Shown here one piece after another: positions 35,188 to 44,630 of a stretch of DNA of 64,000 nt. The translations under genes were made by a program, and so were the position numbers. The notes under the pieces were generated by a model, which saw only the letters and a list, made by a program, of their open reading frames with translations, had not been told where the DNA came from and did not search any database. This DNA comes from Steroidobacter denitrificans (GTDB taxonomy: Bacteria > Pseudomonadota > Gammaproteobacteria > Steroidobacterales > Steroidobacteraceae), in assembly GCF_001579945.1 (NCBI RefSeq), contig NZ_CP011971.1:2444001-2508000 (forward strand), given 5' to 3'. Position 1 is the stretch's first letter; each line of letters opens with the position of its first letter.

Positions 35188-36624
35188 CTAGGGAACCGCT
35201 TCCAGCAGGCCATTCACATCGGCGAGCTTGCGCGCCAGAAAACTGGTGAAACGCGCACCGGCCGCGCCATCGATGACGCGATGATCGTAGGCCAATGTAA
35301 ACGGCAGAATCAGGCGCGGCACGAACTGCCCCTCCTGCCAGACAGGTTTCATGCTGGCGCGCGCCACGCCCAGGATCGCAACTTCCGGCGCATTGATGAT
35401 GGGCGTGAAGGAGGTACCGCCGATGCCGCCGAGACTGGACACCGTGAAACTCGCACCCTGCATGTCGGCGGCCGACAGCTTGCCCTCGCGGGCCTTCTGC
35501 GACAACGTGCCAAGCTCGCGTGCCAGTTCGTAGATATCCTTCTTGTCCGCATCGCGGATCACCGGCACCAGCAGCCCTTGGGGTGTGTCCGCGGCAAAGC
35601 CCAGATGCATGTACTTCTTGAGCACAAGATTGGCGCCCGAGGCATCCAGCGAGCTGTTGACGAACGGAAACTCCTGCAGCGCCTGCACACAGGCACGCAG
35701 AATGAAGGCGAGCGGCGTGAGTTTGATGCCGGCATCGAGCGCCTTCTGCCTCGATTCGATGCGCGCCGCATCCATCGCGGTGATGTCTGCCTCGTCCATC
35801 TGCCAGACATGAGGAATATTGAGCCAGCTTGCCTGCAGGTGCGGTCCGGAAATCTTCTGGATACGGCCGAGCGGCTGACTCTCGATCGGACCGAACTTGG
35901 CAAAATCGATCTCGGGGATCTTGGGCAGCGCACCACCACCGGCCGAAGAGACGCCCGAGGCCAGGGTGCGCTTCACCCAAGCCTTGACGTCGTCAGGCGT
36001 GATGCGGCCTTTCAGGCCGGAGCCTTCGATCTGCGTCAGATCGACGCCGAGTTCGCGCGCAAAGCGGCGCACCGAGGGACTGGCATAGGCACGCGCGAAA
36101 CCGGCTTCGCCCATGACGAACGAGGATGCGGCGGTTAAAGACACCGGCGCCTCGCCCTTCCCGTCCTTGTCATCCGGCACGACATCCGCCCCGACAGGCG
36201 AGCGGCTTGCAGCCGCCGGCGAAGTTGCCGTCGGGGCGCCTGCATCGCCGAAGACCGCTGCCGGCGGCTGGAGCGCCGAGGGCGACTCGGCCGAGGCCGG
36301 TTGAGCTGCTGCCGGCGAAGCCGCCTGGGATACCGTCTGGGATACCGTCTGGGAGGCTTCCTGGATCCGCTCGGTCGAAGCCGCAGGCACGCCGGCTTCG
36401 AACTGCGCAATCAAGCTGCCCTTGGATACCCGATCGCCTTTTTTCAATGCCACCGCGGTGATCGTACCGGCCACCGTCGAGGGCACATCCATCGTCGCCT
36501 TTTCGGTTTCGATGGTGATCAGCGGCGTATCGACTTCAATGACATCGCCCGGCGTGATCAGCACGTCGATGACTTCGACGTCCTTGAAGTCGCCCAAATC
36601 AGGAACGGTTATGTCTTGCGCCAT
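35188..36624 (-). CDS. aceF: Pyruvate dehydrogenase E2, dihydrolipoamide acetyltransferase
   Basis: About 478 residues: one lipoyl domain at the N-terminus (IETEKATMDVPS), a long Ala/Pro/Ser linker, a peripheral subunit-binding domain (ASPSVRRFARELGVDL) and the catalytic acetyltransferase domain with DHRVIDGAAGARF near residue 446. E. coli AceF has three lipoyl domains, so this is a single-lipoyl form; the second lipoyl domain of the cluster sits on LpdA. A start seven codons upstream (36645) is possible. It follows aceE by 81 bases. Confidence 0.93.
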   Translation of the reverse strand: MAQDITVPDLGDFKDVEVIDVLITPGDVIEVDTPLITIETEKATMDVPSTVAGTITAVALKKGDRVSKGSLIAQFEAGVPAASTERIQEASQTVSQTVSQAASPAAAQPASAESPSALQPPAAVFGDAGAPTATSPAAASRSPVGADVVPDDKDGKGEAPVSLTAASSFVMGEAGFARAYASPSVRRFARELGVDLTQIEGSGLKGRITPDDVKAWVKRTLASGVSSAGGGALPKIPEIDFAKFGPIESQPLGRIQKISGPHLQASWLNIPHVWQMDEADITAMDAARIESRQKALDAGIKLTPLAFILRACVQALQEFPFVNSSLDASGANLVLKKYMHLGFAADTPQGLLVPVIRDADKKDIYELARELGTLSQKAREGKLSAADMQGASFTVSSLGGIGGTSFTPIINAPEVAILGVARASMKPVWQEGQFVPRLILPFTLAYDHRVIDGAAGARFTSFLARKLADVNGLLEAVP

Positions 36625-36705
36625 GCTCTGCCATTCATTCGCCATGAGCCGGACACCGTGCCCGGCCCTTCGATCGAATTCGTCTGCCTGATTCCCTGAC
36701 GCCGT

Positions 36706-39375
36706 TTACTGGGTCACTGGATTGGGACTGTCGGGATCGATATGAAACTTCATCATGCAACTCTTGACGGTCGCCATGTCGAGCTTGCCTTCGTCCGCGA
36801 GCGCCCGCAGCGCGGCGACCACGATGTGCTGATGATCGACCTCGAAATGCCGGCGAAGTTGCGCGCGCGAATCCGAGCGGCCGTAGCCATCCGTACCCAG
36901 CACGATGTAACGTCCTGGAACCCACTGCCGGATCTGGTCCGGCACGATCTTCATGTAATCGCTGGCGGCGATGAAGGGACCGGTACGATCCCCCAGGCAC
37001 CGGCGTACATAGGGCTGCTGCACGGCGGCGTGTACGCTCAATATATTGCGCCGCTCGACATCGAGTGCTTCACGGCGCAGCTCCGAATAGCTCGGCACGC
37101 TGAAAACATCCGCAGGCACGCCATAGTCCCTCTCGAGAATACGTGCTGCCTCCAGCACCTCACGCAGGATCGTGCCCGAACCCAGCAGATTCACGCGTAC
37201 CTTGCCGGGTCCGCCCGGCTGCAGCAAATACATGCCTTTGAGGATGCCCGGTGCGGCGCCTTCGGGCATGGCGGGATGGCTGTAGTTTTCATTCATGCAG
37301 GTGATGTAATAAAACACATCCTCCTGCTCGGCATACATGCGCCGCAGTCCGTCCTGCACGATGACCGCCAACTCATACGCGAAGGTCGGATCGTACGAGA
37401 TGCAATTGGGTATGGTCGTGGAAACCAGGTGGCTATGCCCGTCCTGATGCTGCAGTCCTTCACCGGCGAGCGTGGTACGGCCGGCCGTGGCGCCGACCAG
37501 AAAGCCGCGCGCCTGGCTATCGCCCGCAGCCCAGATGAAGTCGCCCACTCGCTGGAAACCGAACATCGAATAATAAATGTAGAACGGCACCATATTGACG
37601 CCGTCGGTGGCATACGCCGTCCCCGCCGCGATGAACGAGCACAGTGCACCGGCCTCGTTGATGCCTTCCTGCAGAATCTGTCCCTTTTTGTCTTCCTTGT
37701 AGAACATGAGCTGATCGGCATCCTGCGGCGTATATAGCTGCCCCACCGATGAATAGATACCGATCTGCCGGAACAGCCCTTCCATGCCGAAGGTGCGCGC
37801 CTCGTCGGCGACGATGGGCACCACATACGGTCCCATGTTCTTATCCTTGAGGAGCGCCTGCATGATGCGCACCAGTGCCATCGTGGTCGAAAACTCGCGC
37901 TCGCCGGAGCTCTCCAGCAGCGAGGCGAAGGCATCCAGCCCCGGCACCTTCAGCGGCGGCGCCTTGCTGCGCCGCTGCGGCAGATAGCCGCCGAGCATCT
38001 GGCGGCGCTCCTGCAGATACTTCATCTCCTCACTGTCGGGAGCCGGCTTCTTGAAGGGCGCGTGCTTGATCTCCTCGTCCGAGATTTCGATGAAGATACG
38101 ATTGCGAAACTCCTTCAGCGCCTCGTCGTCGAGCTTCTTCTGCTGATGAGTAATATTCTGGCTCTCGCCCCAGCGCCCCATCAGGAAACCCTTGACGGTC
38201 TTGGCCAGAATCACGGTCGGCTGTCCCTTGTGATTCACGGCAGCCCGATAGGCGTTGTAGACCTTCTTGTAGTCATGACCGCCGCGATTCAGACGCCAGA
38301 TATCGCTGTCGGTCATGTTTGCGACCATGGCCTTCAGTTCGGGATGCTTGCCGAAAAAATGCTCGCGTGTGTAAGCGCCGCCCTTGGCCTTGTAGTTCTG
38401 GTATTCGCCGTCCACGCACTCTTCCATTACGCGCTGCAGCAGACCCTTCGTGTCCTTGGCGAACAAAGGATCCCAGCGAGATCCCCAGATAATCTTGATG
38501 ACATTCCAACCGGCACCCAAAAAAGCTGCTTCCAACTCCTGGATGATCTTGCCGTTGCCACGCACGGGTCCGTCCAGGCGCTGCAGGTTGCAATTGATGA
38601 CGAACACCAGATTGTCGAGCTTCTCGCGCACCGGCATGGTGATCGCGCCCATCGACTCGGGCTCGTCCATTTCGCCATCGCCCAGAAATGCCCAGATCTT
38701 GCGATCGCCGGCAGGCGCCAGACCACGGTTCTCCATGTAGCGCTGAAAACGCGCCTGATAGATCGCCATCATCGGACCCAACCCCATGGACACGGTCGGA
38801 AATTGCCAGAAATCCGGCATCAGCCACGGATGGGGATAGGAACTCAGACCATGCTCGGGGCTGAGAACCTCCTCGCGAAAGTGTTTCAGGTGCTCCTCGG
38901 ACAGCCGGCCCTCCAGGAATGCCCGCGCATAAATGCCGGGGGATGCGTGTCCCTGGAAGTAGACCAGGTCGCCGGGATGCTGCTCGGAGGGTGCGCGCCA
39001 GAAATGATTGAAACCGACTTCGTACAAAGTCGCGGCGGACGCGTAACTGGCAATATGCCCGCCATACTCGGAACTTTGCCGATTGACTTGCACGACCATC
39101 GCCATCGCGTTCCAGCGCAGATATGCCTCGATACGCCGCTCGATCGAGCGATCGCCCGGGTATTCCTCTTCATGGCCTGCAGAAATGGTATTGACGTAGG
39201 CCGTATTGGGCTTGAACGGCAGGTAGGTGCCGGAGCGGCGTGTAAAATCGATCAGCCGCTCGAGCAGAAAATGTGCCCGCTCCGCGCCATGGCTCCTCAG
39301 AACCGAATCCATCGATTCCAGCCATTCGCGAGTTTCCTCGGGATCGAGATCGTCGAATCGGGAAGCTTCAGACAT
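36706..39375 (-). CDS. aceE: Pyruvate dehydrogenase E1 component, homodimeric type
   Basis: An 889-residue thiamine-diphosphate enzyme decarboxylating pyruvate and acetylating E2. Recognisable blocks: DDLDPEETREWLESMDSV at the N-terminus, the GHASPGIYARAF region, the ThDP motif GDGEMDEPES and INCNLQRLDGPVRGNGKII, and GEGLQHQDGHSHL toward the C-terminus. Length matches E. coli AceE (887). The ATG at 39375 aligns with that N-terminus; in-frame upstream starts to 39432 would overlap the divergent peptidase. It leads an aceE-aceF-lpdA cluster with no pdhR beside it. Confidence 0.94.
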   Translation of the reverse strand: MSEASRFDDLDPEETREWLESMDSVLRSHGAERAHFLLERLIDFTRRSGTYLPFKPNTAYVNTISAGHEEEYPGDRSIERRIEAYLRWNAMAMVVQVNRQSSEYGGHIASYASAATLYEVGFNHFWRAPSEQHPGDLVYFQGHASPGIYARAFLEGRLSEEHLKHFREEVLSPEHGLSSYPHPWLMPDFWQFPTVSMGLGPMMAIYQARFQRYMENRGLAPAGDRKIWAFLGDGEMDEPESMGAITMPVREKLDNLVFVINCNLQRLDGPVRGNGKIIQELEAAFLGAGWNVIKIIWGSRWDPLFAKDTKGLLQRVMEECVDGEYQNYKAKGGAYTREHFFGKHPELKAMVANMTDSDIWRLNRGGHDYKKVYNAYRAAVNHKGQPTVILAKTVKGFLMGRWGESQNITHQQKKLDDEALKEFRNRIFIEISDEEIKHAPFKKPAPDSEEMKYLQERRQMLGGYLPQRRSKAPPLKVPGLDAFASLLESSGEREFSTTMALVRIMQALLKDKNMGPYVVPIVADEARTFGMEGLFRQIGIYSSVGQLYTPQDADQLMFYKEDKKGQILQEGINEAGALCSFIAAGTAYATDGVNMVPFYIYYSMFGFQRVGDFIWAAGDSQARGFLVGATAGRTTLAGEGLQHQDGHSHLVSTTIPNCISYDPTFAYELAVIVQDGLRRMYAEQEDVFYYITCMNENYSHPAMPEGAAPGILKGMYLLQPGGPGKVRVNLLGSGTILREVLEAARILERDYGVPADVFSVPSYSELRREALDVERRNILSVHAAVQQPYVRRCLGDRTGPFIAASDYMKIVPDQIRQWVPGRYIVLGTDGYGRSDSRAQLRRHFEVDHQHIVVAALRALADEGKLDMATVKSCMMKFHIDPDSPNPVTQ

Positions 39376-39445
39376 GTGCGTGTGCTGTTGGAGTAGGCCG
39401 CGTATCATCGGAGTTTGAAAATTGCCGGTCAAGGAATCTCACCTG

Positions 39446-41155
39446 GTGGAACTGCTTCCCGCACAGCGCAACATTCGTATCCTGCAGGAACGTGCGGAAT
39501 TCACGGACAATATGCTGCGGACACATGATGCAGCCATCATGGTCTGTGAACATGAGCACGCAGAAATACTACTCGAGAAGCTGCCTCTGGGTTCCACCTG
39601 GCGCCAGTTGTACCGGCAGGCCAAGGCTGCCGGCCCGGTCGGCGTACTGGTCACATCGCTGACAATCGCGAACACGCCATCCACGCGCGGCAGCGCGCGC
39701 GCGGCCGGTAGCGCTCGGGCCAACGGCCGAGCACCTGGACAGGCACGCGTGCTGCCGCTGGTGCTGGCGTTCGCGAAGGCCGATTTGTCCGCCTTCGAGC
39801 GGCTGAACCTGGCCGCCCGGGCCTGGAAGGCACTGGCCGCTCCATCCGGCGCTCGCATCGTGCTGAGTGCCCACGGACTGGCGCCGGCATCCGCCGCCGG
39901 AATGCTCGAAGCCCTGCTGGCCGCTGCACTGGCCGGTTCCGCCCCCATGCCGACATGCAAATCCCAACCTCGAGACAAAAACACTCCATCACGATTCATA
40001 CTGGCCGGCGCCACGGCCGAGAAGGTGGATACGGCACGCTGCAATGCGATCGACCGCGGCAATCATCTGGCGCGCTGGCTCACGATGCTGCCGCCGAATG
40101 TGCTGGATTCCGCCAACTACCCACGTATTTTGCGCCGGTTGGCGCGACAGCACGGCTGGCAGTGTTCCTTCCTGGACGAAACCGCACTCAGGCGTTTGGG
40201 CGCCGGCGCCTTCCTGGCCGTCAGCCGGGCGAATCGGCATCGTCGTGCAGGTATCGTACGCTTGCACTACCGCGGCACCGGCAGGCGCGCCGCAGCTGCC
40301 GAAACGCTGCGATCCCTGGCGCTGGTCGGCAAGGGCATCTGCTTCGACACCGGCGGCATCAATCTCAAGACCCATAAAGGCATGTATCGCATGCACGAGG
40401 ACATGCAGGGCAGCGCCGTCGCCGTCGGCACCTTGCTCGCACTCAGTGAACTGAAAGTTCCCTACGACATCGACTGCTGGCTGGCAATCACCGAGAATGA
40501 GATCGGTGCACATGCCTTCAGACCGCAAGAGGTCGTACAGGCGGCCAATGGCACCAGCATCCAGATCGTGCACAGCGATGCCGAAGGGCGCATGGTGCTG
40601 GCCGATACGCTGGCGCTGGCCGCCGGCGCCCGGCGTATATCGCGTACCGGCATGCCGGCTGCAAGGCGACCCGATCTGCTCATCGATTTTGCCACGCTGA
40701 CCGGAGCCTGCATCGGCGCGCTGACCGAGCGCTACAGCGGTATTTTTACGAATCGTGCCGACTGGAACGGCGTGCTGGAACGGCATGGGCGCGATTGCGG
40801 CGAACGCGTCTGGCCGTTTCCAATGGACGAGGATTTCGACAGCGAACTGGAATCCCCGATTGCCGACATACTGCAATGCGCAATGGACGGCAAGGGCGAT
40901 CACATCCTGGCAGCCCGCTTCCTGAACCGCTTCGTACCGGCCGAAATCCCCTGGATCCACCTGGATCTCGCGGCTGCCAATCGTACCGGCGGATTGGGGC
41001 ATATACCGACGGACTGCACGGGTTTCGGGGTACGCTACGTCACCACGCTGCTGCTGGAACGGAGTCTATGGCCGCCGCACGGTACAGCGCGCCGCCCGCG
41101 CACCCGCCGTGCGCCAGCCACAACGAGCAACACACGGATCGGGGCGAGCACATGA
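39446..41155 (+). CDS. Leucyl aminopeptidase family (M17) metallopeptidase
   Basis: About 569 residues. The C-terminal catalytic domain has the M17 metal motifs LVGKGICFDTGGINLK and HSDAEGRMVLADTL, plus GACIGALTERYSGIF. The N-terminal domain is diverged and carries an Ala/Arg/Gly-rich low-complexity stretch near residues 80-105. It hydrolyses N-terminal residues from peptides in the cytoplasm. A GTG at 39446 with AAGGA upstream is the best start; a TTG at 39422 is possible. Its stop overlaps the pyrC start by four bases, so it heads a three-gene coupled unit. Confidence 0.88.
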   Translation: MELLPAQRNIRILQERAEFTDNMLRTHDAAIMVCEHEHAEILLEKLPLGSTWRQLYRQAKAAGPVGVLVTSLTIANTPSTRGSARAAGSARANGRAPGQARVLPLVLAFAKADLSAFERLNLAARAWKALAAPSGARIVLSAHGLAPASAAGMLEALLAAALAGSAPMPTCKSQPRDKNTPSRFILAGATAEKVDTARCNAIDRGNHLARWLTMLPPNVLDSANYPRILRRLARQHGWQCSFLDETALRRLGAGAFLAVSRANRHRRAGIVRLHYRGTGRRAAAAETLRSLALVGKGICFDTGGINLKTHKGMYRMHEDMQGSAVAVGTLLALSELKVPYDIDCWLAITENEIGAHAFRPQEVVQAANGTSIQIVHSDAEGRMVLADTLALAAGARRISRTGMPAARRPDLLIDFATLTGACIGALTERYSGIFTNRADWNGVLERHGRDCGERVWPFPMDEDFDSELESPIADILQCAMDGKGDHILAARFLNRFVPAEIPWIHLDLAAANRTGGLGHIPTDCTGFGVRYVTTLLLERSLWPPHGTARRPRTRRAPATTSNTRIGAST

Positions 41156-42192
41156 CGACGTTGAGAATTCTACGGCCGGACGACTGGCACCTGCACGTGC
41201 GCGACGGTGCTCATCTGACCAGTATCGTGCCGTTCACCGCCAAACGGTTTGCGCGCGCCGTGATCATGCCGAATCTGAAGCCACCGGTGACCCATGTAGA
41301 CATGGCTCGCGCCTACCGAGAGCGCATCCTCGCGGCCGTCCCCGCAAACCTGACGTTCGAACCTCTGATGACTCTCTATTTGACGAACACTACTTCCGCC
41401 GCCGACCTGCGGGCAGCGCGAGACAGCGGTTTCGTCATCGGCGCCAAACTATATCCGGCGGGCGCCACGACCCATTCGGATGCCGGCGTCAGTGCGATCG
41501 AACGCATTTATCCGGCGCTCGAAGCCATGCAGGAATACGATCTGGTGCTGCAGGTGCACGGTGAAGCGACCGATGCCGCAGTCGATGTGTTCGATCGGGA
41601 AAAAGTATTTATCGAGCGCGTGCTGGCGCCGCTGGCGGAGCGCTTCCCGGCGTTGCGCATCGTGTTCGAACACATCACTACACGCGAGGCCGTGCAATTC
41701 GTGCACTCGGCACGCACGGGCGTAGCCGCGACGCTCACGCCGCAGCATCTGCTGCTGAACCGCAATGCACTATTCCAGGGCGGCATTCGTCCGCATCACT
41801 ACTGCCTGCCGGTGCTCAAGCGCGAAGCCGACCGCCGCGCCCTGATCGACGCGGCAACCAGCGAGGATGCGCGCTTTTTTCTGGGTACCGACAGCGCACC
41901 GCATGCCCGGCACACCAAGGAAAACGCCTGCGGCTGCGCGGGCGTCTTCTCGGCACACGCCGCTATCGAACTCTATGCGGAGGCCTTCGAGGAGGCCGGC
42001 TGCCTGGAACGCCTGCAGGCATTCGCCGCGGAGCGAGGCGCCGATTTCTATGGTCTGCCGCGCAATACCTCCTTCATCACGCTCGAACGAGCTACATGGA
42101 TGCCGCCGCCCGCATATCGCTTCGACCAGGACGAACTCGTGCCATTTCGCGCCGGCGAATCGATCCGCTGGCGCCTCGTCGAGGAATCATGA
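41152..42192 (+). CDS. pyrC: Dihydroorotase, E. coli PyrC type
   Basis: A 346-residue amidohydrolase making dihydroorotate in pyrimidine synthesis. It has the binuclear metal motif [10 protein letters not shown] near residue 10, the carboxylated Lys in [16 protein letters not shown], and [15 protein letters not shown] near the C-terminus with the catalytic Asp. Length matches E. coli PyrC (348). The start overlaps the peptidase stop (ATGA), and its own stop overlaps the rnt start in the same way. Confidence 0.94.
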   Translation: MTTLRILRPDDWHLHVRDGAHLTSIVPFTAKRFARAVIMPNLKPPVTHVDMARAYRERILAAVPANLTFEPLMTLYLTNTTSAADLRAARDSGFVIGAKLYPAGATTHSDAGVSAIERIYPALEAMQEYDLVLQVHGEATDAAVDVFDREKVFIERVLAPLAERFPALRIVFEHITTREAVQFVHSARTGVAATLTPQHLLLNRNALFQGGIRPHHYCLPVLKREADRRALIDAATSEDARFFLGTDSAPHARHTKENACGCAGVFSAHAAIELYAEAFEEAGCLERLQAFAAERGADFYGLPRNTSFITLERATWMPPPAYRFDQDELVPFRAGESIRWRLVEES

Positions 42193-42836
42193 TCTTGAAG
42201 GACCTCAGTCCGACTCCGCCGTTCGTTCATGGCAAAATGCCGATGGCACACCGTTTCCGAGGATTCCTGCCGGTCGTCATCGACGTGGAATGCGGCGGCT
42301 TCAACCCGAATACCGATGCGCTGCTGGAAATCGGCGCAGTGCTGGTCGAGATCCAGGCCGACGGCACGCTGCTGCCCGGGGAAGGCTGGCGCTACCACGT
42401 GAAACCCTTCGAGGGCGCCAATATCGAGGCCGCATCGCTCGCGGTGAATGGCATCGATCCCTATCATCCGCTGCGTCCGGCGCTGTCCGAAAAGGAAGCG
42501 CTGACCCGCATGTTCCAGGAGGTGCGCAAGGCCATGAAGGGCAACGATTGCACCCGCGCCGTCCTGGTCGGGCACAATGCCATGTTCGATTTGAATTTCC
42601 TCAACGCCGCCGTTGCACGCACCGACATCAAGCGAAATCCATTTCATCCATTTTCGAGTTTCGACACGGCGACGCTGGCAGGCGTCGCCTACGGCCAGAC
42701 CGTACTGGCGAAGGCGCTGCAGGCCGCCGGTATCGAGTGGGATTCCAGCCAGGCCCACTCGGCGCTTTACGACGCGCAGCGCACCGCCGAATTGTTCTGC
42801 AAGATCTGCAACGCGTTTCGTAGAAAAACTACTTAG
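42189..42836 (+). CDS. rnt: Ribonuclease T
   Basis: A 215-residue DEDD exonuclease trimming the 3' ends of tRNA and other stable RNAs. Exo motifs: [11 protein letters not shown] (DxE), the conserved [24 protein letters not shown], then [12 protein letters not shown] and [11 protein letters not shown]. The ATG overlaps the pyrC stop by four bases and matches the length of homologues. Its 3' end overlaps that of convergent grxD by eight bases. Confidence 0.93.
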   Translation: MILKDLSPTPPFVHGKMPMAHRFRGFLPVVIDVECGGFNPNTDALLEIGAVLVEIQADGTLLPGEGWRYHVKPFEGANIEAASLAVNGIDPYHPLRPALSEKEALTRMFQEVRKAMKGNDCTRAVLVGHNAMFDLNFLNAAVARTDIKRNPFHPFSSFDTATLAGVAYGQTVLAKALQAAGIEWDSSQAHSALYDAQRTAELFCKICNAFRRKTT

Positions 42837-43140
42837 TGCCGCTGACGAGCTTCTGCAGTTCGCCGCTATTGTACATCTCGATAATGATGTCCGAGCCGCC
42901 GATCAGTTCGCCGTTTACATAGAGCTGTGGATATGTCGGCCAGTTCGAGTATTGTTTGAGCGCCTCGCGCAGTTCCGGTTCCTCGAAAATATTCACATGC
43001 GCATAGCTGGCGCCCACTGCGCTCAGCGCCCGCACGGCTGCCGCAGAAAAGCCGCACTGCGGAAACTCCGGCGTGCCTTTCATGTACAGCACGACAGGGT
43101 TGGAAGACAGCTGCGACTTGATGCGTTCAATGATGTCCAC
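42829..43140 (-). CDS. grxD: Monothiol glutaredoxin Grx4 family
   Basis: A 103-residue glutaredoxin with the monothiol active site CGFS at residues 29-32 ([16 protein letters not shown]) and the glutathione site [16 protein letters not shown]. Such proteins bind [2Fe-2S] clusters and serve in iron-sulfur trafficking. The frame is open further upstream, but the GTG at 43140 has AGAGG eight bases before it and gives the standard N-terminus. Confidence 0.93.
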   Translation of the reverse strand: MDIIERIKSQLSSNPVVLYMKGTPEFPQCGFSAAAVRALSAVGASYAHVNIFEEPELREALKQYSNWPTYPQLYVNGELIGGSDIIIEMYNSGELQKLVSGTK

Positions 43141-43749
43141 GACTCTACCTCTCGACTCTTGCGTCTTTGCAATCCGTATCCCGGCACCGTACCCCGGAAA
43201 CCGTGTCTCTCGATCTATGGCTCTGAATCTGCCTTGGGAGCGCCTCGCCAGGGGAGCGCCTGCATCCGCTGCGCCGCATTCCATCGGATCCCGGGCACTG
43301 CTCGACCGTTATGCCTGAGCAAACCGTGATCTCGCCCGGGAACCATCCGCAGTCAATGCATATCTGCCCGGCATCGAGCATGCACGGTGGCACAGGAGAA
43401 TTCGACCGGCTCGGTACGCCATCGATGGCCTCATGGGCGAAGGCGTCCAGAACACTCTCGCAGGAGCCACTCCAGCCGGGATGCTCCCGTCCAGGGCTGT
43501 CTGAATCGAGGGTCGTCCGGTCGGGAAAATCTGCTCTGGATCGATGGAATCCGGGATCATTACGGTCGGGCGTCGGCATGACATTATGCGGACCTCGCGA
43601 CTATTCTTCAAATGCTTTCCAGTCCTGCCTGCAGGATTTGATGATCCTGCCGGGCACACACCGAGCGCCGTTATCGCATGCCTGACGCCACGCGTGATCT
43701 TGCAGCTGCTCCGTTTTCTTTTTGAGCACAGCACGCCACACTTCACCAC
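43141..43749. other. Gene-free interval between grxD and nadC
   Basis: These 609 bases contain several overlapping open frames on both strands (for example 43311-43685 plus and 43145-43579 minus), but none resembles a known family or has a convincing ribosome site. The only structure noticed is a 7-bp hairpin GCAGGAT/ATCCTGC near 43632-43651 without a U-tract. Confidence 0.5.
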
Positions 43750-44604
43750 ATGGACGCCTTACTTCGTGATCATATTACCCGGACCGTCAGCCTGGCCTTG
43801 CAGGAAGATATCGGCGACGGCGATCTGACCGCGGCGCTGATACCCGAGCGGCACCGGGCCAGTGCCATCTTGATGACCCGCGAGGATGCCGTGCTGTGCG
43901 GCTCCGCATGGGTGGATGAGGTGTTCCACCAGCTCGATGCCCGAATCGATCTGCGCTGGACGGCCGGTGACGGCGAGTGGGTACGAGCCGGGGAAACCCT
44001 GTGTCATCTCGAGGGGCCGGCGCGCGCGCTGCTGACCGGTGAGCGCACAGCCCTGAATTTTCTGCAATTGCTGTCGGCAACCGCCAGCGTGGCACGCCGG
44101 TATGTCGAGGCGCTCGCAGGGACCGGCTGCCGCATCCTGGATACACGCAAGACGATTCCCGGGCTCAGACTGGCACAAAAATATGCCGTGCGCTGCGGCG
44201 GCGGCGTGAATCACCGCATCGGCTTGTTCGACGCCATTCTGGTCAAGGAAAACCATATCGCAGCCGCGGGCTCGATCGCTGCCGCCGTCGGCGCGGCGCG
44301 CCAGCTCGACCTGCGCAATGGGCCGGTCATGGTCGAGATCGAAGTGGAAAATGCCGAGGAACTGCGCCAGGCGCTGGATGCCGGCGTCGACCGGATCCTG
44401 CTGGACAACTTCCCACTGGAAAATCTGCGCGCCGCCGTCGCAACGCGCAACGCTCATGCCCACTCATCCACCGAGCTGGAGGCTTCCGGCAACATCTCCC
44501 TGGAAACGCTGCTCGATATCGCCCGCACCGGCGTGGACTTCATTTCAGTCGGCGGTCTCACCAAGCACTTGCGCGCGATCGACTTGTCGCTGCGCTTCGG
44601 CTGA
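43750..44604 (+). CDS. nadC: Nicotinate-nucleotide pyrophosphorylase (carboxylating)
   Basis: A 284-residue quinolinate phosphoribosyltransferase converting quinolinate and PRPP to nicotinate mononucleotide in NAD synthesis. Conserved blocks: EDIGDGDLTAALIP, GERTALNFLQLLSA, ILDTRKTIPGLRLAQKYAV, GGGVNHRIGLFDAILVKENH and ILLDNFPLENL. Length matches bacterial NadC. The ATG at 43750 starts the family N-terminus. It is not next to nadA or nadB here. Confidence 0.94.
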   Translation: MDALLRDHITRTVSLALQEDIGDGDLTAALIPERHRASAILMTREDAVLCGSAWVDEVFHQLDARIDLRWTAGDGEWVRAGETLCHLEGPARALLTGERTALNFLQLLSATASVARRYVEALAGTGCRILDTRKTIPGLRLAQKYAVRCGGGVNHRIGLFDAILVKENHIAAAGSIAAAVGAARQLDLRNGPVMVEIEVENAEELRQALDAGVDRILLDNFPLENLRAAVATRNAHAHSSTELEASGNISLETLLDIARTGVDFISVGGLTKHLRAIDLSLRFG

Positions 44605-44630
44605 CGGATGGGAAGACGGGCGGAGGTTCC

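Noticed and set aside
33368-35980. 870-residue minus-strand protein
   Set aside because: The first 275 codons are an out-of-phase reading of aceF; the true LpdA begins at the ATG at 35155 with its lipoyl domain.
43145-43685. Overlapping frames on both strands between grxD and nadC
   Set aside because: No family resemblance, no ribosome site, and they overlap each other; left as a gap.
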